A DNA stretch of 64,000 bases from an uncultured bacterium (GTDB taxonomy: Bacteria; Bacillota; Clostridia; Lachnospirales; Lachnospiraceae): the NCBI GenBank assembly GCA_905216215.1, contig CAJMSZ010000002.1:45211-109210 (forward strand), given 5' to 3'. Both the position numbers and the translations under genes were made by a program. Shown here one piece after another: positions 8,297 to 17,065 of the stretch (position 1 is the stretch's first letter; each line of letters starts with the position of its first letter). Under the pieces are notes generated by a model. That model saw only the letters and a program-made list of their open reading frames with translations. It had not been told where the DNA came from and made no database searches.

Positions 8297-9961
8297 CTAT
8301 TTTACTTCCAGAATAGCACCTCTGTTTCCAGATGTTACCATGGCTGCGTATCTTGCGAGATAGCCTGTGGTAACCTTCGGTTCTCTTGGCTGCCATTTTT
8401 CTTTTCTTGCTGCCAGTTCTTCATCTGAAATCTTTGCATTCAATGTAAGATTTGGAATATCTATCTGAATAATATCGCCTTCCTCAATCAAAGCAATCGG
8501 TCCACCAACCGCTGCTTCCGGTGACACATGTCCGATGGAAGCTCCTCTGGATGCTCCACTAAATCGTCCGTCTGTAATCAATGCTACAGAAGAACCAAGT
8601 CCCATTCCTGCAATTGCAGAAGTCGGATTCAGCATTTCTCTCATACCAGGGCCGCCCTTTGGTCCTTCATAGCGGATAACCACTACATCACCGGCAACAA
8701 TCTTTCCACCTTTAATAGCTTCAATGGCATCTTCTTCACATTCAAATACTCTTGCCGGTCCTTCATGTACCAGCATCTCAGGTACCACTGCAGAACGTTT
8801 TACCACACTTCCGTCCGGGGCAATATTTCCCTTTAATACAGCAAGTCCTCCTGTTTCACTGTATGGATTATCGATTGGTCGGATAACTTCTGGATTCAAG
8901 TTCTCGCAGCCCTCAATATTTTCTCCTAAGGTCTTTCCGGTAACGGTCATGCATTCCGTATGAAGAAGCCCACGCTTATTTAACTCATTCATCACAGCCG
9001 GTACACCACCAGCCTCATTCAAATCTTCCATGTAGGTCGGTCCTGCCGGTGCCAGATGACAAAGGTTTGGTGTCTTTGCACTGATTCCATTTGCAAAATC
9101 AATTTCAAAGTCCATTCCGATTTCATGGGCAATTGCCGGAAGATGTAACATACTGTTTGTAGAACATCCAAGGGCCATATCTACAGTCAGCGCATTTAAA
9201 ATTGCATTTTCTGTCATAATATCTCTTGGACGGATATTTCTTCTGTAAAGCTCCATAACCTGCATGCCGGCATGCTTCGCAAGACGGATACGTTCTGAAT
9301 AAACGGCCGGAATCGTTCCATTTCCAGGAAGTCCCATGCCCAGAACTTCTGTTAGACAGTTCATACTGTTTGCGGTATACATTCCGGAACAAGAGCCGCA
9401 GGTCGGACATACTTTATTTTCATATTCGCAGACTTCACATTCGGTCATGGTTCCTGCCGCATAAGCACCTACTGCTTCAAACATACTGGAAAGGCTTCTC
9501 TTCTTGCCATTTACATGGCCTGCCAGCATTGGTCCTCCACTGACAAAGATGGTCGGTACATTGATTCTGGCTGCTGCCATCAGAAGTCCCGGTACATTCT
9601 TATCACAGTTTGGAACCATTACCAATGCATCAAACTGATGTGCCAGTGCCATTGCTTCTGTTGAATCCGCAATCAAATCTCTGGTAACCAGAGAATACTT
9701 CATTCCGATATGTCCCATGGCAATTCCATCGCAAACGGCAATTGCCGGAAATACGATTGGGGTTCCTCCTGCCATGGCAACCCCCATCTTTACCGCATTT
9801 ACAATCTTATCCAGATTCATATGTCCCGGTACAATCTCATTGTAAGAGCTGACAATTCCTACTAATGGTTTCTCTAATTCTTCTTTTGTCAGTCCTAATG
9901 CGTTAAATAACGAGCGATGCGGTGCCTGCTGCATCCCCTTCTTTACGTTATCACTCTTCAT
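8297..9961 (-). CDS. ilvD: Dihydroxy-acid dehydratase
   Basis: Iron-sulfur dehydratase forming 2-oxo acids in branched-chain amino acid synthesis. Cluster-ligand and active-site segments are present: MVPNCDKNVPGLLMA, CPTCGSCSGMYTANSMNC, DGRFSGASRG and GHVSPEA. 554 aa is the normal length, and the start MKSDNVKKGMQQAPHRSLF matches the family. It lies between leuB (29 nt upstream) and ilvB (18 nt downstream) in one operon. Several [4Fe-4S] IlvD enzymes are oxygen-labile, which fits an anaerobe; the cluster type here is inferred. Confidence 0.96.
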   Translation of the reverse strand: MKSDNVKKGMQQAPHRSLFNALGLTKEELEKPLVGIVSSYNEIVPGHMNLDKIVNAVKMGVAMAGGTPIVFPAIAVCDGIAMGHIGMKYSLVTRDLIADSTEAMALAHQFDALVMVPNCDKNVPGLLMAAARINVPTIFVSGGPMLAGHVNGKKRSLSSMFEAVGAYAAGTMTECEVCEYENKVCPTCGSCSGMYTANSMNCLTEVLGMGLPGNGTIPAVYSERIRLAKHAGMQVMELYRRNIRPRDIMTENAILNALTVDMALGCSTNSMLHLPAIAHEIGMDFEIDFANGISAKTPNLCHLAPAGPTYMEDLNEAGGVPAVMNELNKRGLLHTECMTVTGKTLGENIEGCENLNPEVIRPIDNPYSETGGLAVLKGNIAPDGSVVKRSAVVPEMLVHEGPARVFECEEDAIEAIKGGKIVAGDVVVIRYEGPKGGPGMREMLNPTSAIAGMGLGSSVALITDGRFSGASRGASIGHVSPEAAVGGPIALIEEGDIIQIDIPNLTLNAKISDEELAARKEKWQPREPKVTTGYLARYAAMVTSGNRGAILEVK

Positions 9962-9990
9962 TGGTTCTCACGCCTCCTCTAGTCTATTTC

Positions 9991-11076
9991 TTAATGTATT
10001 CTCTCACAGATAAGGTCACCCATCTGCACTGTGTTTACTTTGGTGCATCCGTCCGACATAATATCTCCTGTACGGTATCCGTCTTTTAACACCTGGGAAA
10101 TCGCTGCTTCCACCGCATCTGCTGCCTCATCTAAATCAAAGCTGTAACGAAGCATCATTGCTGCGGACAAAATGGTGGCGATTGGATTTGCAATTCCCTG
10201 ACCTGCAATATCCGGTGCGGAACCGCCACTTGGTTCATATAAACCAAATTTTGTTTCATTTAAGCTGGCACTTGCAAGCATTCCAATAGAACCTGTTACC
10301 ATACTTGCTTCATCTGATAAAATATCTCCAAACATATTCTCAGTCAGAACTACATCAAACTGCTTCGGATTCTTTACGAGCTGCATTGCACAGTTATCAA
10401 CCAACATGTGTTCTAAGGTTACATCCGGGTAATCAGTTGCAACTTCTTCCACAACTTTTCTCCATAATCTGGATGAATCCAGTACATTTGCTTTATCAAT
10501 GCTTGTTACTTTCTTTCTTCTCTTTCTTGCAATGTCAAACGCACGAATAGCAATTCTGCGAATTTCGTTCTCATTATATGTAAGGGAATCATAAGCTGTG
10601 CGGACTCCGTTTTCCTCAACTGTCCTTCTCTCACCGAAATACAGACCTCCCGTCAGTTCTCTCATGATCAAAAGATCAAATCCACCTTCTGTGAGTTCCG
10701 GTTTTAGCGGGCATGCATCTGATAATTCTTCGTAAAGCACTGCCGGGCGGAGATTCGCGAACAGTCCTAATTCTTTTCTGATTCGAAGGAGTCCCGCTTC
10801 CGGTCTCTTGGATGGTTCTAATTTGTACCATGGTGAAGTATTGGTATCCCCACCAATTGATCCCATCAGAACCGCATCATTTGCCTTGGCTCTCTCTACG
10901 GTCTCATCGGTAAGTGGTACTCCATGAACATCAATGGAAGCGCCTCCCATAAGTAACTGTTCATAAGTACATTCAAATCCGTAAACTTCTCCTGCCTTAT
11001 CCAATACTTTCATTGCTTCCGTCACAACTTCCGGCCCGATTCCGTCGCCTTTGATGACCCCAATGTTTAATTTCAT
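9991..11076 (-). CDS. leuB: 3-isopropylmalate dehydrogenase
   Basis: NAD- and metal-dependent oxidative decarboxylation of 3-isopropylmalate in leucine synthesis. It has the opening GVIKGDGIGPEVV, LLRIRKELGLFANLRP, the substrate loop RELTGGLYFGER, DKANVLDSSRLW, and the metal/NAD signature NMFGDILSDEASMVTGSIGMLASASL. 361 aa is standard. It is the promoter-proximal gene of the five-gene operon, with AAGGA 8 nt before the ATG and a strong promoter ~60 nt upstream. leuA, leuC and leuD are not adjacent in this window. Confidence 0.96.
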   Translation of the reverse strand: MKLNIGVIKGDGIGPEVVTEAMKVLDKAGEVYGFECTYEQLLMGGASIDVHGVPLTDETVERAKANDAVLMGSIGGDTNTSPWYKLEPSKRPEAGLLRIRKELGLFANLRPAVLYEELSDACPLKPELTEGGFDLLIMRELTGGLYFGERRTVEENGVRTAYDSLTYNENEIRRIAIRAFDIARKRRKKVTSIDKANVLDSSRLWRKVVEEVATDYPDVTLEHMLVDNCAMQLVKNPKQFDVVLTENMFGDILSDEASMVTGSIGMLASASLNETKFGLYEPSGGSAPDIAGQGIANPIATILSAAMMLRYSFDLDEAADAVEAAISQVLKDGYRTGDIMSDGCTKVNTVQMGDLICERIH

Positions 11077-11134
11077 TGTTCATTTCCTTCTTTCTATTAT
11101 CATAAATTCTTATGTCGATTTTCTATTATGGATT

Positions 11135-11163
11135 ATCATATCGTATTTTTCTTCTGATTTCAA
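11135..11163 (-). promoter_or_regulatory. Promoter of the leuB-ilvD-ilvB-serC-serA operon
   Basis: TTGAAA (complement of 11158-11163), 17-bp spacer, TATGAT (complement of 11135-11140), about 60 nt before leuB. The leader is too short for a T-box, so any amino-acid response would need a repressor. Position and spacing are good; activity is inferred. Confidence 0.75.
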
Positions 11164-11190
11164 CCCTTTACCTTGCAAAAGTGAAAAAGG

Positions 11191-11235
11191 ATAAAAAAGC
11201 CGTGTATACAAGGCTATACTGCCTTATATACACGG
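11191..11235 (-). terminator. Terminator after yajC
   Basis: CCGTGTATA / TATACACGG stem with an inner AAGGC / GCCTT pairing, followed by CTTTTTTAT on the minus strand, 27 nt past the yajC stop. It separates the tgt-yajC unit from the leuB promoter. Confidence 0.85.
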
Positions 11236-11261
11236 TTTCTTAGTTCTCGTTCCCTCTTCTT

Positions 11262-11540
11262 TTATGAATTAGAAGCTTGCTTTTCAACCTGCATGATTGC
11301 TGATTTCTGCATTGGAATACGACAGTTCTTGTTGCTGCCAAATTCTACAATTACATCCTGTTCGCCAACGTCGATGAGAACACCATAAAAGCCGCTTGTT
11401 GTAAGGACAGTATCTCCTACTTGCATTTCCGAAAGCATAAGCTGAAGTCTCTTCTGTTCTTTCTTCTGCGGTCTCATAAGTAAAAACCATAAGCCACCCA
11501 AAACTACAGCATAAATGATTACTAACTGAATCATATCCAT
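11262..11540 (-). CDS. yajC: Preprotein translocase accessory subunit YajC
   Basis: Small single-pass membrane protein that associates with the SecDF/SecYEG translocase. It has an N-terminal transmembrane helix (MIQLVIIYAVVLGGLWFLLM), then the signature RPQKKEQKR and a small cytosolic domain with VGDTVLTTSGFYGVL. The ATG at 11540 is chosen over an ATG 15 codons upstream because AGGAGG lies 9 nt before it and the membrane helix then begins at the N-terminus, as in the family. This gives 92 aa. It is downstream of tgt, the usual tgt-yajC pairing. Confidence 0.92.
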   Translation of the reverse strand: MDMIQLVIIYAVVLGGLWFLLMRPQKKEQKRLQLMLSEMQVGDTVLTTSGFYGVLIDVGEQDVIVEFGSNKNCRIPMQKSAIMQVEKQASNS

Positions 11541-11638
11541 TTTCCATTTCCTCCTAATTGTAATAAAACTATATCTACTATACACAATCTTAGGGATTTC
11601 AGCAAGGGAATTTCAAATAATTTTATACTTCCACCCTT

Positions 11639-12772
11639 TTAATCCTCTTTTTCTTCCATTCGCTTAAGAGTTTCTTTCTTGAACTCTTTATATCTTCCTG
11701 CATCAATCGCATCTCTGATTTCTTCCATCAGTGTATTGTAATAATATAAATTATGCAGGACACATAAGCGCATTCCCAGCATTTCCTTTGCCTTCAGCAA
11801 ATGGCGGATATACGCCCTGGAATATCTGCGGCATGCCGGGCACTGGCATCCTTCTTCAATTGGACGTTCATCCAGTTCATATTTTGCATTAAACAGATTT
11901 AACTTTCCATGCTTTGTGTAAACATGTCCATGTCTTCCGTTTCGGCTTGGATACACACAGTCAAAGAAATCCACACCTCTGTCTACTGCTTCCAGAATAT
12001 TTGCAGGAGTTCCTACTCCCATAAGATAGGTCGGCTTGTTTACCGGCAAATATGGAACTACTGCATCTAAGATACGGTACATTTCTTCGTGAGTTTCACC
12101 AACCGCAAGGCCACCTACCGCATATCCGTCCAAATCCATCTCCGCAATCTGCTGTGCCTGTGCAATACGGATATCCTCATAAATGGCTCCCTGATTGATT
12201 CCAAACAGCATCTGCTTTTTATTAATCGTATCTTCCAGAGAATTCAGCCTTGCCATCTCTTCTTTGCATCTTGCAAGCCAGCGTACTGTCCGATCTACCG
12301 AATTCTGAATATACTTTCTGTCAGCTACACTGGATGGGCACTCGTCAAAGGCCATAGCAATAGTAGAAGCCAGATTGGACTGAATCTGCATACTTTCTTC
12401 CGGTCCCATGAAAATCTTTCTGCCATCGATGTGCGAGTTAAAATACACACCTTCTTCTTTAATTTTCCGGAGTCCGGCCAGAGAAAACACCTGAAATCCG
12501 CCCGAATCTGTCAGAATCGGCTTATTCCATGACATAAACTTATGCAGACCGCCAAACTGCTTAATGACCTTATCTCCCGGTCGCACGTGCAAATGATAGG
12601 TATTGGAAAGTTCTACCTGAGTCTTAATCCCCTCCAAATCCTCCGTGGACACGGCTCCCTTAATAGCAGCAACCGTTCCTACATTCATAAATACCGGTGT
12701 TTCAATCACCCCATGGACTGTGTGAAGACGTCCACGCTTCGCCAGCCCATCTCGTTTTATTAATTCATACAT
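11639..12772 (-). CDS. tgt: tRNA-guanine transglycosylase
   Basis: Exchanges guanine-34 for preQ1 in GUN-anticodon tRNAs on the route to queuosine. It has the catalytic/recognition motifs NTYHLHVRPGD, DSGGFQVFSL, FDECPS, YAVGGLAVGE, DCVYPSRNGRHGH (nucleophilic Asp and tRNA-binding loop), and the zinc site CQCPACRRYSRAYIRH near residue 310. 377 aa is full length. It is followed by yajC 98 nt downstream. No preQ1 synthesis genes are visible nearby. Confidence 0.96.
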   Translation of the reverse strand: MYELIKRDGLAKRGRLHTVHGVIETPVFMNVGTVAAIKGAVSTEDLEGIKTQVELSNTYHLHVRPGDKVIKQFGGLHKFMSWNKPILTDSGGFQVFSLAGLRKIKEEGVYFNSHIDGRKIFMGPEESMQIQSNLASTIAMAFDECPSSVADRKYIQNSVDRTVRWLARCKEEMARLNSLEDTINKKQMLFGINQGAIYEDIRIAQAQQIAEMDLDGYAVGGLAVGETHEEMYRILDAVVPYLPVNKPTYLMGVGTPANILEAVDRGVDFFDCVYPSRNGRHGHVYTKHGKLNLFNAKYELDERPIEEGCQCPACRRYSRAYIRHLLKAKEMLGMRLCVLHNLYYYNTLMEEIRDAIDAGRYKEFKKETLKRMEEKED

Positions 12773-12800
12773 CTCATTTTCTCTACTTTCTGTTTCATAT

Positions 12801-14639
12801 TTAGTAATGGCACACTACTGGCGTTCCTGCCGATACGTTGTTAAATACCGTCTCCGCAATGTTGTATGGCAGATTGACACATCCATGGGAGCCATGAGTC
12901 AGATACCTGCTGCCTCCAAAAGCGGCCTGCCAAGTGGCATCATGAAGTCCGATTGCACCATTAAATGGCATCCAGAAAGCAACCGGTGATTCCCACTCAT
13001 AGGTTCCGTCTTCCTTCTTTGGTCCACGCAGAACCGCATTCCGCTTACAATAACGGATACTGTATACACCCTGAGGTGTTGCACTTCCTTCACTTGGTTT
13101 TCCGGTTACAATTGGGGAACTTGTGACAACACTTCCATTTACAAGCAGATACATATACTGATTGGTCAAATCTACTTCCACATAAGTATTACCCCAGTCT
13201 GCCGCTCCATGGGAAGCTGCTGTCTGCTTGTAAACCGGTTCTTTCGTTACCACTTCTTTGTTACTGATATTGGCTTTCAGTGCTTCTATTTCAGCTGCCT
13301 GGTCAATCAGCCATCCATAATTTCCACCTTGCACGTTCACAGTATTGCCACTTCCCGATGTGAATGTCCTCTGTTTCTTATAAGTATCATACTTTTCAGC
13401 CAGACTGGCAATGTACTGAGAAACGCCTTCCTCATTATAGGTAACATTCATATTCTCATCTGTAGTAAGCCACTGGGAAATCACAGAGCCGTCCACAACT
13501 TCTGTTGCATCTCCGAAGGTATAAGTAACTGAAGCGCCCAGATACGCATTCATGGTCTCACAAGCAGCAATCACTTCCGGCGAATCAGAGAAATATGACG
13601 CTTTCACGTAACAATCCTCCTCTACCATATCTAAAGTATTCCGAAAACCACCAATATACTCTGCCACTTTTTCCTTAAATGCATCTACGTTGATAAGACT
13701 TCCAAGTTCTTCCGCTTTCACGACAAACTTCTGTCCATCATACTCGGGAACTGCGGAAACCGGAGCTACCTGATTCTCCTCCTTCATACAATCCAGACCA
13801 TTCAACAGATTTTCCAGCTTCGTCTCATCATACTCCACACCAACCGGTGCCTGAATATCAAAGTTCTCCCAAAGGCTCCTCGGCCACAAGAATACATTCT
13901 GATTCTTCAGAACAGTATTCAGTTCCTCTCCCTTCTTGTAGCTTAAGTCTATCTGCTGTCCGTCAATGACATCAACATCGCCATCCGCTTCCTTCAGTGA
14001 CAATTTATAAACTCCCACTTCCTGTGTCATAGCATCTTCCACTTTGCTCACACTCTGAAGTGAATAATCTACCCCATTAATTGTAGTATGGAAATAAAAA
14101 TGACTGGAGAAAAAGATTACAAATCCAAAATACACTGCCAGAATTACTCCAAGAACCGACCCTCCGATAATTCCTAGCACCTTATGTCTCTTTTTCTTCT
14201 TTGCAAGCTTTTCTTCATCTATTTCATCTTCCGAAAAGTCTGCCTCATCCTCCACGAGTTCTTCTCCGTCCATTATATCCAGTGATGGTTCCAGTTCTTC
14301 CCCATCTTCTGCACTTAATTCCGGTTCTAATTGTTCTTTCTCTTCCAATTCCGATTCCTGATCTATCTCTTCGCCATCCTCAGCAGATAGTTCAGGCTCT
14401 TCCGTTTTCTCATCAGTCTCTTTATCTGTGGAAATTTCCTTCTCAGCCGAATCATCCTTTTCGTTCTCTTCATCAGCCTCCATATTTTCCAATCCTTCAC
14501 TAATCTCACAACCTTCTTCTGAATCATCTTCCGACTCCACCTTCAGTTCATTTGCAATATCCTGTAAAGTCTCTTCCATCATTTCTTCCGAGGACTGAGC
14601 GATATCTTTCTCTTCCATTTTCTGCTTCCTCTTTGTCAT
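12801..14639 (-). CDS. Membrane-anchored L,D-transpeptidase (YkuD) with a PG_binding_4-like region
   Basis: Probable peptidoglycan L,D-transpeptidase forming 3-3 crosslinks or modifying stems. Residues ~1-145 are a very acidic Glu/Asp/Ser-rich cytoplasmic tail. A basic KKKKRHK stop and one transmembrane helix (VLGIIGGSVLGVILAVYFGFVIFF) follow. The long extracellular region resembles the PG_binding_4 linker. The C-terminal YkuD domain carries the catalytic HGSHGCVNLP with its Cys. The ATG at 14639 has GGGAG 10 nt upstream; an ATG at 14618 is an alternative. It is divergent from aroC. The acidic tail is unusually long and low in complexity. Confidence 0.88.
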   Translation of the reverse strand: MTKRKQKMEEKDIAQSSEEMMEETLQDIANELKVESEDDSEEGCEISEGLENMEADEENEKDDSAEKEISTDKETDEKTEEPELSAEDGEEIDQESELEEKEQLEPELSAEDGEELEPSLDIMDGEELVEDEADFSEDEIDEEKLAKKKKRHKVLGIIGGSVLGVILAVYFGFVIFFSSHFYFHTTINGVDYSLQSVSKVEDAMTQEVGVYKLSLKEADGDVDVIDGQQIDLSYKKGEELNTVLKNQNVFLWPRSLWENFDIQAPVGVEYDETKLENLLNGLDCMKEENQVAPVSAVPEYDGQKFVVKAEELGSLINVDAFKEKVAEYIGGFRNTLDMVEEDCYVKASYFSDSPEVIAACETMNAYLGASVTYTFGDATEVVDGSVISQWLTTDENMNVTYNEEGVSQYIASLAEKYDTYKKQRTFTSGSGNTVNVQGGNYGWLIDQAAEIEALKANISNKEVVTKEPVYKQTAASHGAADWGNTYVEVDLTNQYMYLLVNGSVVTSSPIVTGKPSEGSATPQGVYSIRYCKRNAVLRGPKKEDGTYEWESPVAFWMPFNGAIGLHDATWQAAFGGSRYLTHGSHGCVNLPYNIAETVFNNVSAGTPVVCHY

Positions 14640-15038
14640 TTTATCTTAACTCCCTATAAATATATTTATATCCTGAATATTCATATCCATTATTGTAATA
14701 CGAACATCCTCCTGTTTGCAATAAAAATGTCACTTTTCGACATTTTTTTCACTTGTTTCACAGTGAAAACCTTGGTATCATGATGATACCAAGGTCAAAA
14801 GCGCTGCATTTCATGTTCACATGAACATGCAGCACCTTATGACCTGCCTAAACATGAGAAAGAAGCCCGGCAGGGCGGATTTCGAATGTTTTGAGGATTT
14901 CGAGAGCACATTTGTGCGGAGAAATCCGAAGTATCAGCATGATACAACAAAAGATTTCGACTGCACACCTGTGCGGAGAAATCCGGAGTATCAGCAAGGA
15001 AAATAATATACATTCACATACAGGAGGCGCATACGCAA
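14640..15038. other. Divergent intergenic region rich in hairpins (LDT / aroC)
   Basis: About 400 nt with no convincing gene. It holds a two-sided terminator-like hairpin (AAAAATGTC / GACATTTTT, ~14722-14748), a 12-bp near-perfect palindrome at 14770-14794 (CCTTGGTATCAT, 1 nt, ATGATACCAAGG), a second imperfect palindrome at 14803-14833, and the duplicated 44-nt element listed separately. A 61-codon open frame (14821-15006) crosses the repeats, but it has no clear Shine-Dalgarno sequence and reads as a by-product of the in-frame 57-nt duplication. Confidence 0.6.
14896..14996 (+). repeat. Two direct copies of a 44-nt structured repeat, 57-nt period
   Basis: Copies at 14896-14939 and 14953-14996 differ at only a few positions. 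Each can fold: GATTTC pairs with GAAATC around an inner GCACA / TGTGC stem, and each ends in the same AGTATCAGCA. The differences sit mainly next to or in the inner loop (GAGAGCACATTT versus GACTGCACACCT), which suggests a conserved RNA or DNA fold. They lie 40-140 nt before aroC. The class of repeat is not recognised. Confidence 0.75.
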
Positions 15039-16139
15039 ATGGCAGGTTCTATTTTCGGAAAATTATTTCAGATATCTACCTGGGGAGAATCCCACGGAAA
15101 GGGCATCGGTGTTGTAATCGATGGCTGCCCTGCCGGATTACCCTTATCAGAATCTGATATCCAAACATATTTAGACAGACGTAAACCCGGACAGAGCCAG
15201 TTTACAACCATGCGGAAAGAAAGTGACGAAGCGGAGATTCTTTCCGGTGTTTTTGAAGGTAAAACAACAGGAACTCCGATTTCTATTCTAATCCGCAATC
15301 AGGACCAGCGTTCCCATGATTACAGTAATATTATGAACTGTTACCGGCCTGGTCATGCAGACTTTACTTTCGATGGGAAATATGGCTTCCGTGATTACCG
15401 TGGAGGCGGCCGTTCTTCCGGACGGGAAACTGCAGGGCGCGTAGCTGCCGGAGCAGTTGCTGCAAAGATTCTGGAAACTTTAGGAATCCAGATTCTTACT
15501 TATGCAAAATCTATTGGTCCTGTTTCTATTCCTGAAGAGGCATATTGTTACGAAGACATTTTCCAAAATGCACTTAATATGCCGAATAATGCCTATGCTG
15601 AAAAGGCATCCGCGTATCTTGAAGGCTGTATCAAAGAACAAAATTCTTCCGGTGGAATTATCGAGTGCAGAGTTACCGGACTTCCTGTCGGCATTGGCGA
15701 TACCGTCTTTGACAAACTGGACGCCAATCTTGCAAAATCCATGCTTTCTATCGGAGCAGTAAAGGGCTTTGAGATTGGGGATGGATTTGCCACAGCACAG
15801 GCACTTGGCAGTGAGAATAACGATGCATTCATATCCGAACAAGGGAACATTCAGAAAAAAACCAATCACTCCGGTGGAACATTAGGTGGAATGAGCGATG
15901 GCGCACCGCTTGTTTTCCGGGTTGCCATCAAACCTACCCCTTCCATTTCTAGGGCGCAGGAAACGGTAGATAAAGATGGAAATCCTGTTTCCCTTACAAT
16001 CACAGGACGGCACGACCCTGTAATCGTACCACGGGCAGTGGTTGTGGTGGAGTCTATGGCAACACTCACCATCGTGGATCTTCTTTTTACGAATATGGCG
16101 TCAAAAATGGATTCCTTGATGACATTTTATAAAAAGTAA
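15039..16139 (+). CDS. aroC: Chorismate synthase
   Basis: FMN-dependent elimination of phosphate from EPSP to give chorismate, the last shikimate-pathway step. It opens with the AroC signature FGKLFQISTWGESHGKGIG, followed by RRKPGQS, RNQDQRSHDYS, GHADFTFDGKYGFRDYRGGGRSSGRET (FMN and substrate loops), and RVTGLPVGIGDTVFDKLDA. 366 aa is normal. AGGAGG is ~9 nt before the ATG. It is on the plus strand, away from the other aro genes of the window. The RluA-type gene follows 23 nt downstream. Confidence 0.97.
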   Translation: MAGSIFGKLFQISTWGESHGKGIGVVIDGCPAGLPLSESDIQTYLDRRKPGQSQFTTMRKESDEAEILSGVFEGKTTGTPISILIRNQDQRSHDYSNIMNCYRPGHADFTFDGKYGFRDYRGGGRSSGRETAGRVAAGAVAAKILETLGIQILTYAKSIGPVSIPEEAYCYEDIFQNALNMPNNAYAEKASAYLEGCIKEQNSSGGIIECRVTGLPVGIGDTVFDKLDANLAKSMLSIGAVKGFEIGDGFATAQALGSENNDAFISEQGNIQKKTNHSGGTLGGMSDGAPLVFRVAIKPTPSISRAQETVDKDGNPVSLTITGRHDPVIVPRAVVVVESMATLTIVDLLFTNMASKMDSLMTFYKK

Positions 16140-16162
16140 CACAAAATCGAAGGTAGCATTTT

Positions 16163-17065
16163 ATGTGGAAACGGACATTACAATATAGAATTACAGAATC
16201 GGATACATACAGCAATATCCATGAGCTTCTGAAGGCTCATGGATATTCTTCTACTGTCATCCGACATTTAAAGGAAACGGAAAATGGAATTCAGAGGAAT
16301 GGAGTCTGGTCAAGGGTCTATGAGCCTCTCTGTTCTGGTGATACTGTTACCATTCTTCTTACCGAAGAAGCATCGTCGGAAAATATCGTACCAACACCCC
16401 TTCCTCTGGATATTGTCTATGAGGATGAGGATCTGCTTATCATTAACAAACCTGCCGGTATGCCAATCCATCCTTCTCAAGGAAATTATGACAATACCCT
16501 GGCAAATGCCTGTGCTTATTATTTTCAGCAAAAGGGTGAGCCTTTTACCTATCGCTGTATCAATCGGCTGGATCGGGATACCACAGGACTTTTGATTATT
16601 GCAAGGCACGCTTACAGTGCCTCTTTGCTTTCTTCCATGGTTGCCAAACGGGAAATTCACAGGGAATACCTTGCCCTTGCTACCGGACTCGTTCCTGATT
16701 CTGGTGTCATTGAAGCACCCATCGCAAGAGTTGACGGCTCCACCATTGAAAGGGAAATGAATTTTGAAACCGGCGAATTTGCACGCACACATTACAGACG
16801 ATTAGAATATAAAAATGGGTACTCCCTTGTATCGTTAAAGCTTGATACGGGGCGCACCCATCAAATACGTGTTCATATGAAATATATCGGCCACCCACTT
16901 CCGGGGGACTTCCTATATAATCCGGATTATTCTATGATTCGCAGACAGGCATTACATTCGTACCGTCTGACTTTCACACATCCAATTACTGGAAAAGAAC
17001 TGCAGTTCACCGCACCTCTCCCGGATGATATGAAACCAAATATGAAACCAGATATGCAAATCTAA
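16163..17065 (+). CDS. RluA-family RNA pseudouridine synthase
   Basis: Isomerises uridine to pseudouridine in rRNA or tRNA. An N-terminal S4-like segment (residues ~15-75) precedes the catalytic domain. The hallmark RLDRDTTGLLIIAR at ~residue 138 contains the catalytic Asp. Other family motifs are NKPAGMPIHPSQG, ALATG, TGRTHQIRVHMKYIGHPLPGD and HSYRLTFTHP. It is co-oriented with aroC. Its stop codon overlaps that of the convergent nucleoside kinase gene with no terminator between them. The exact RNA target cannot be told from sequence. Confidence 0.92.
   Translation: MWKRTLQYRITESDTYSNIHELLKAHGYSSTVIRHLKETENGIQRNGVWSRVYEPLCSGDTVTILLTEEASSENIVPTPLPLDIVYEDEDLLIINKPAGMPIHPSQGNYDNTLANACAYYFQQKGEPFTYRCINRLDRDTTGLLIIARHAYSASLLSSMVAKREIHREYLALATGLVPDSGVIEAPIARVDGSTIEREMNFETGEFARTHYRRLEYKNGYSLVSLKLDTGRTHQIRVHMKYIGHPLPGDFLYNPDYSMIRRQALHSYRLTFTHPITGKELQFTAPLPDDMKPNMKPDMQI

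Noticed and set aside
11077..11134. Possible T-box or peptide attenuator for leuB
   Set aside because: The distance from promoter to start is about 60 nt, with no acceptor-pairing motif or terminator.
14821..15006. 61-codon open frame with an internal 19-residue duplication
   Set aside because: No convincing ribosome site; the frame arises because the structured repeat has a 57-nt period.
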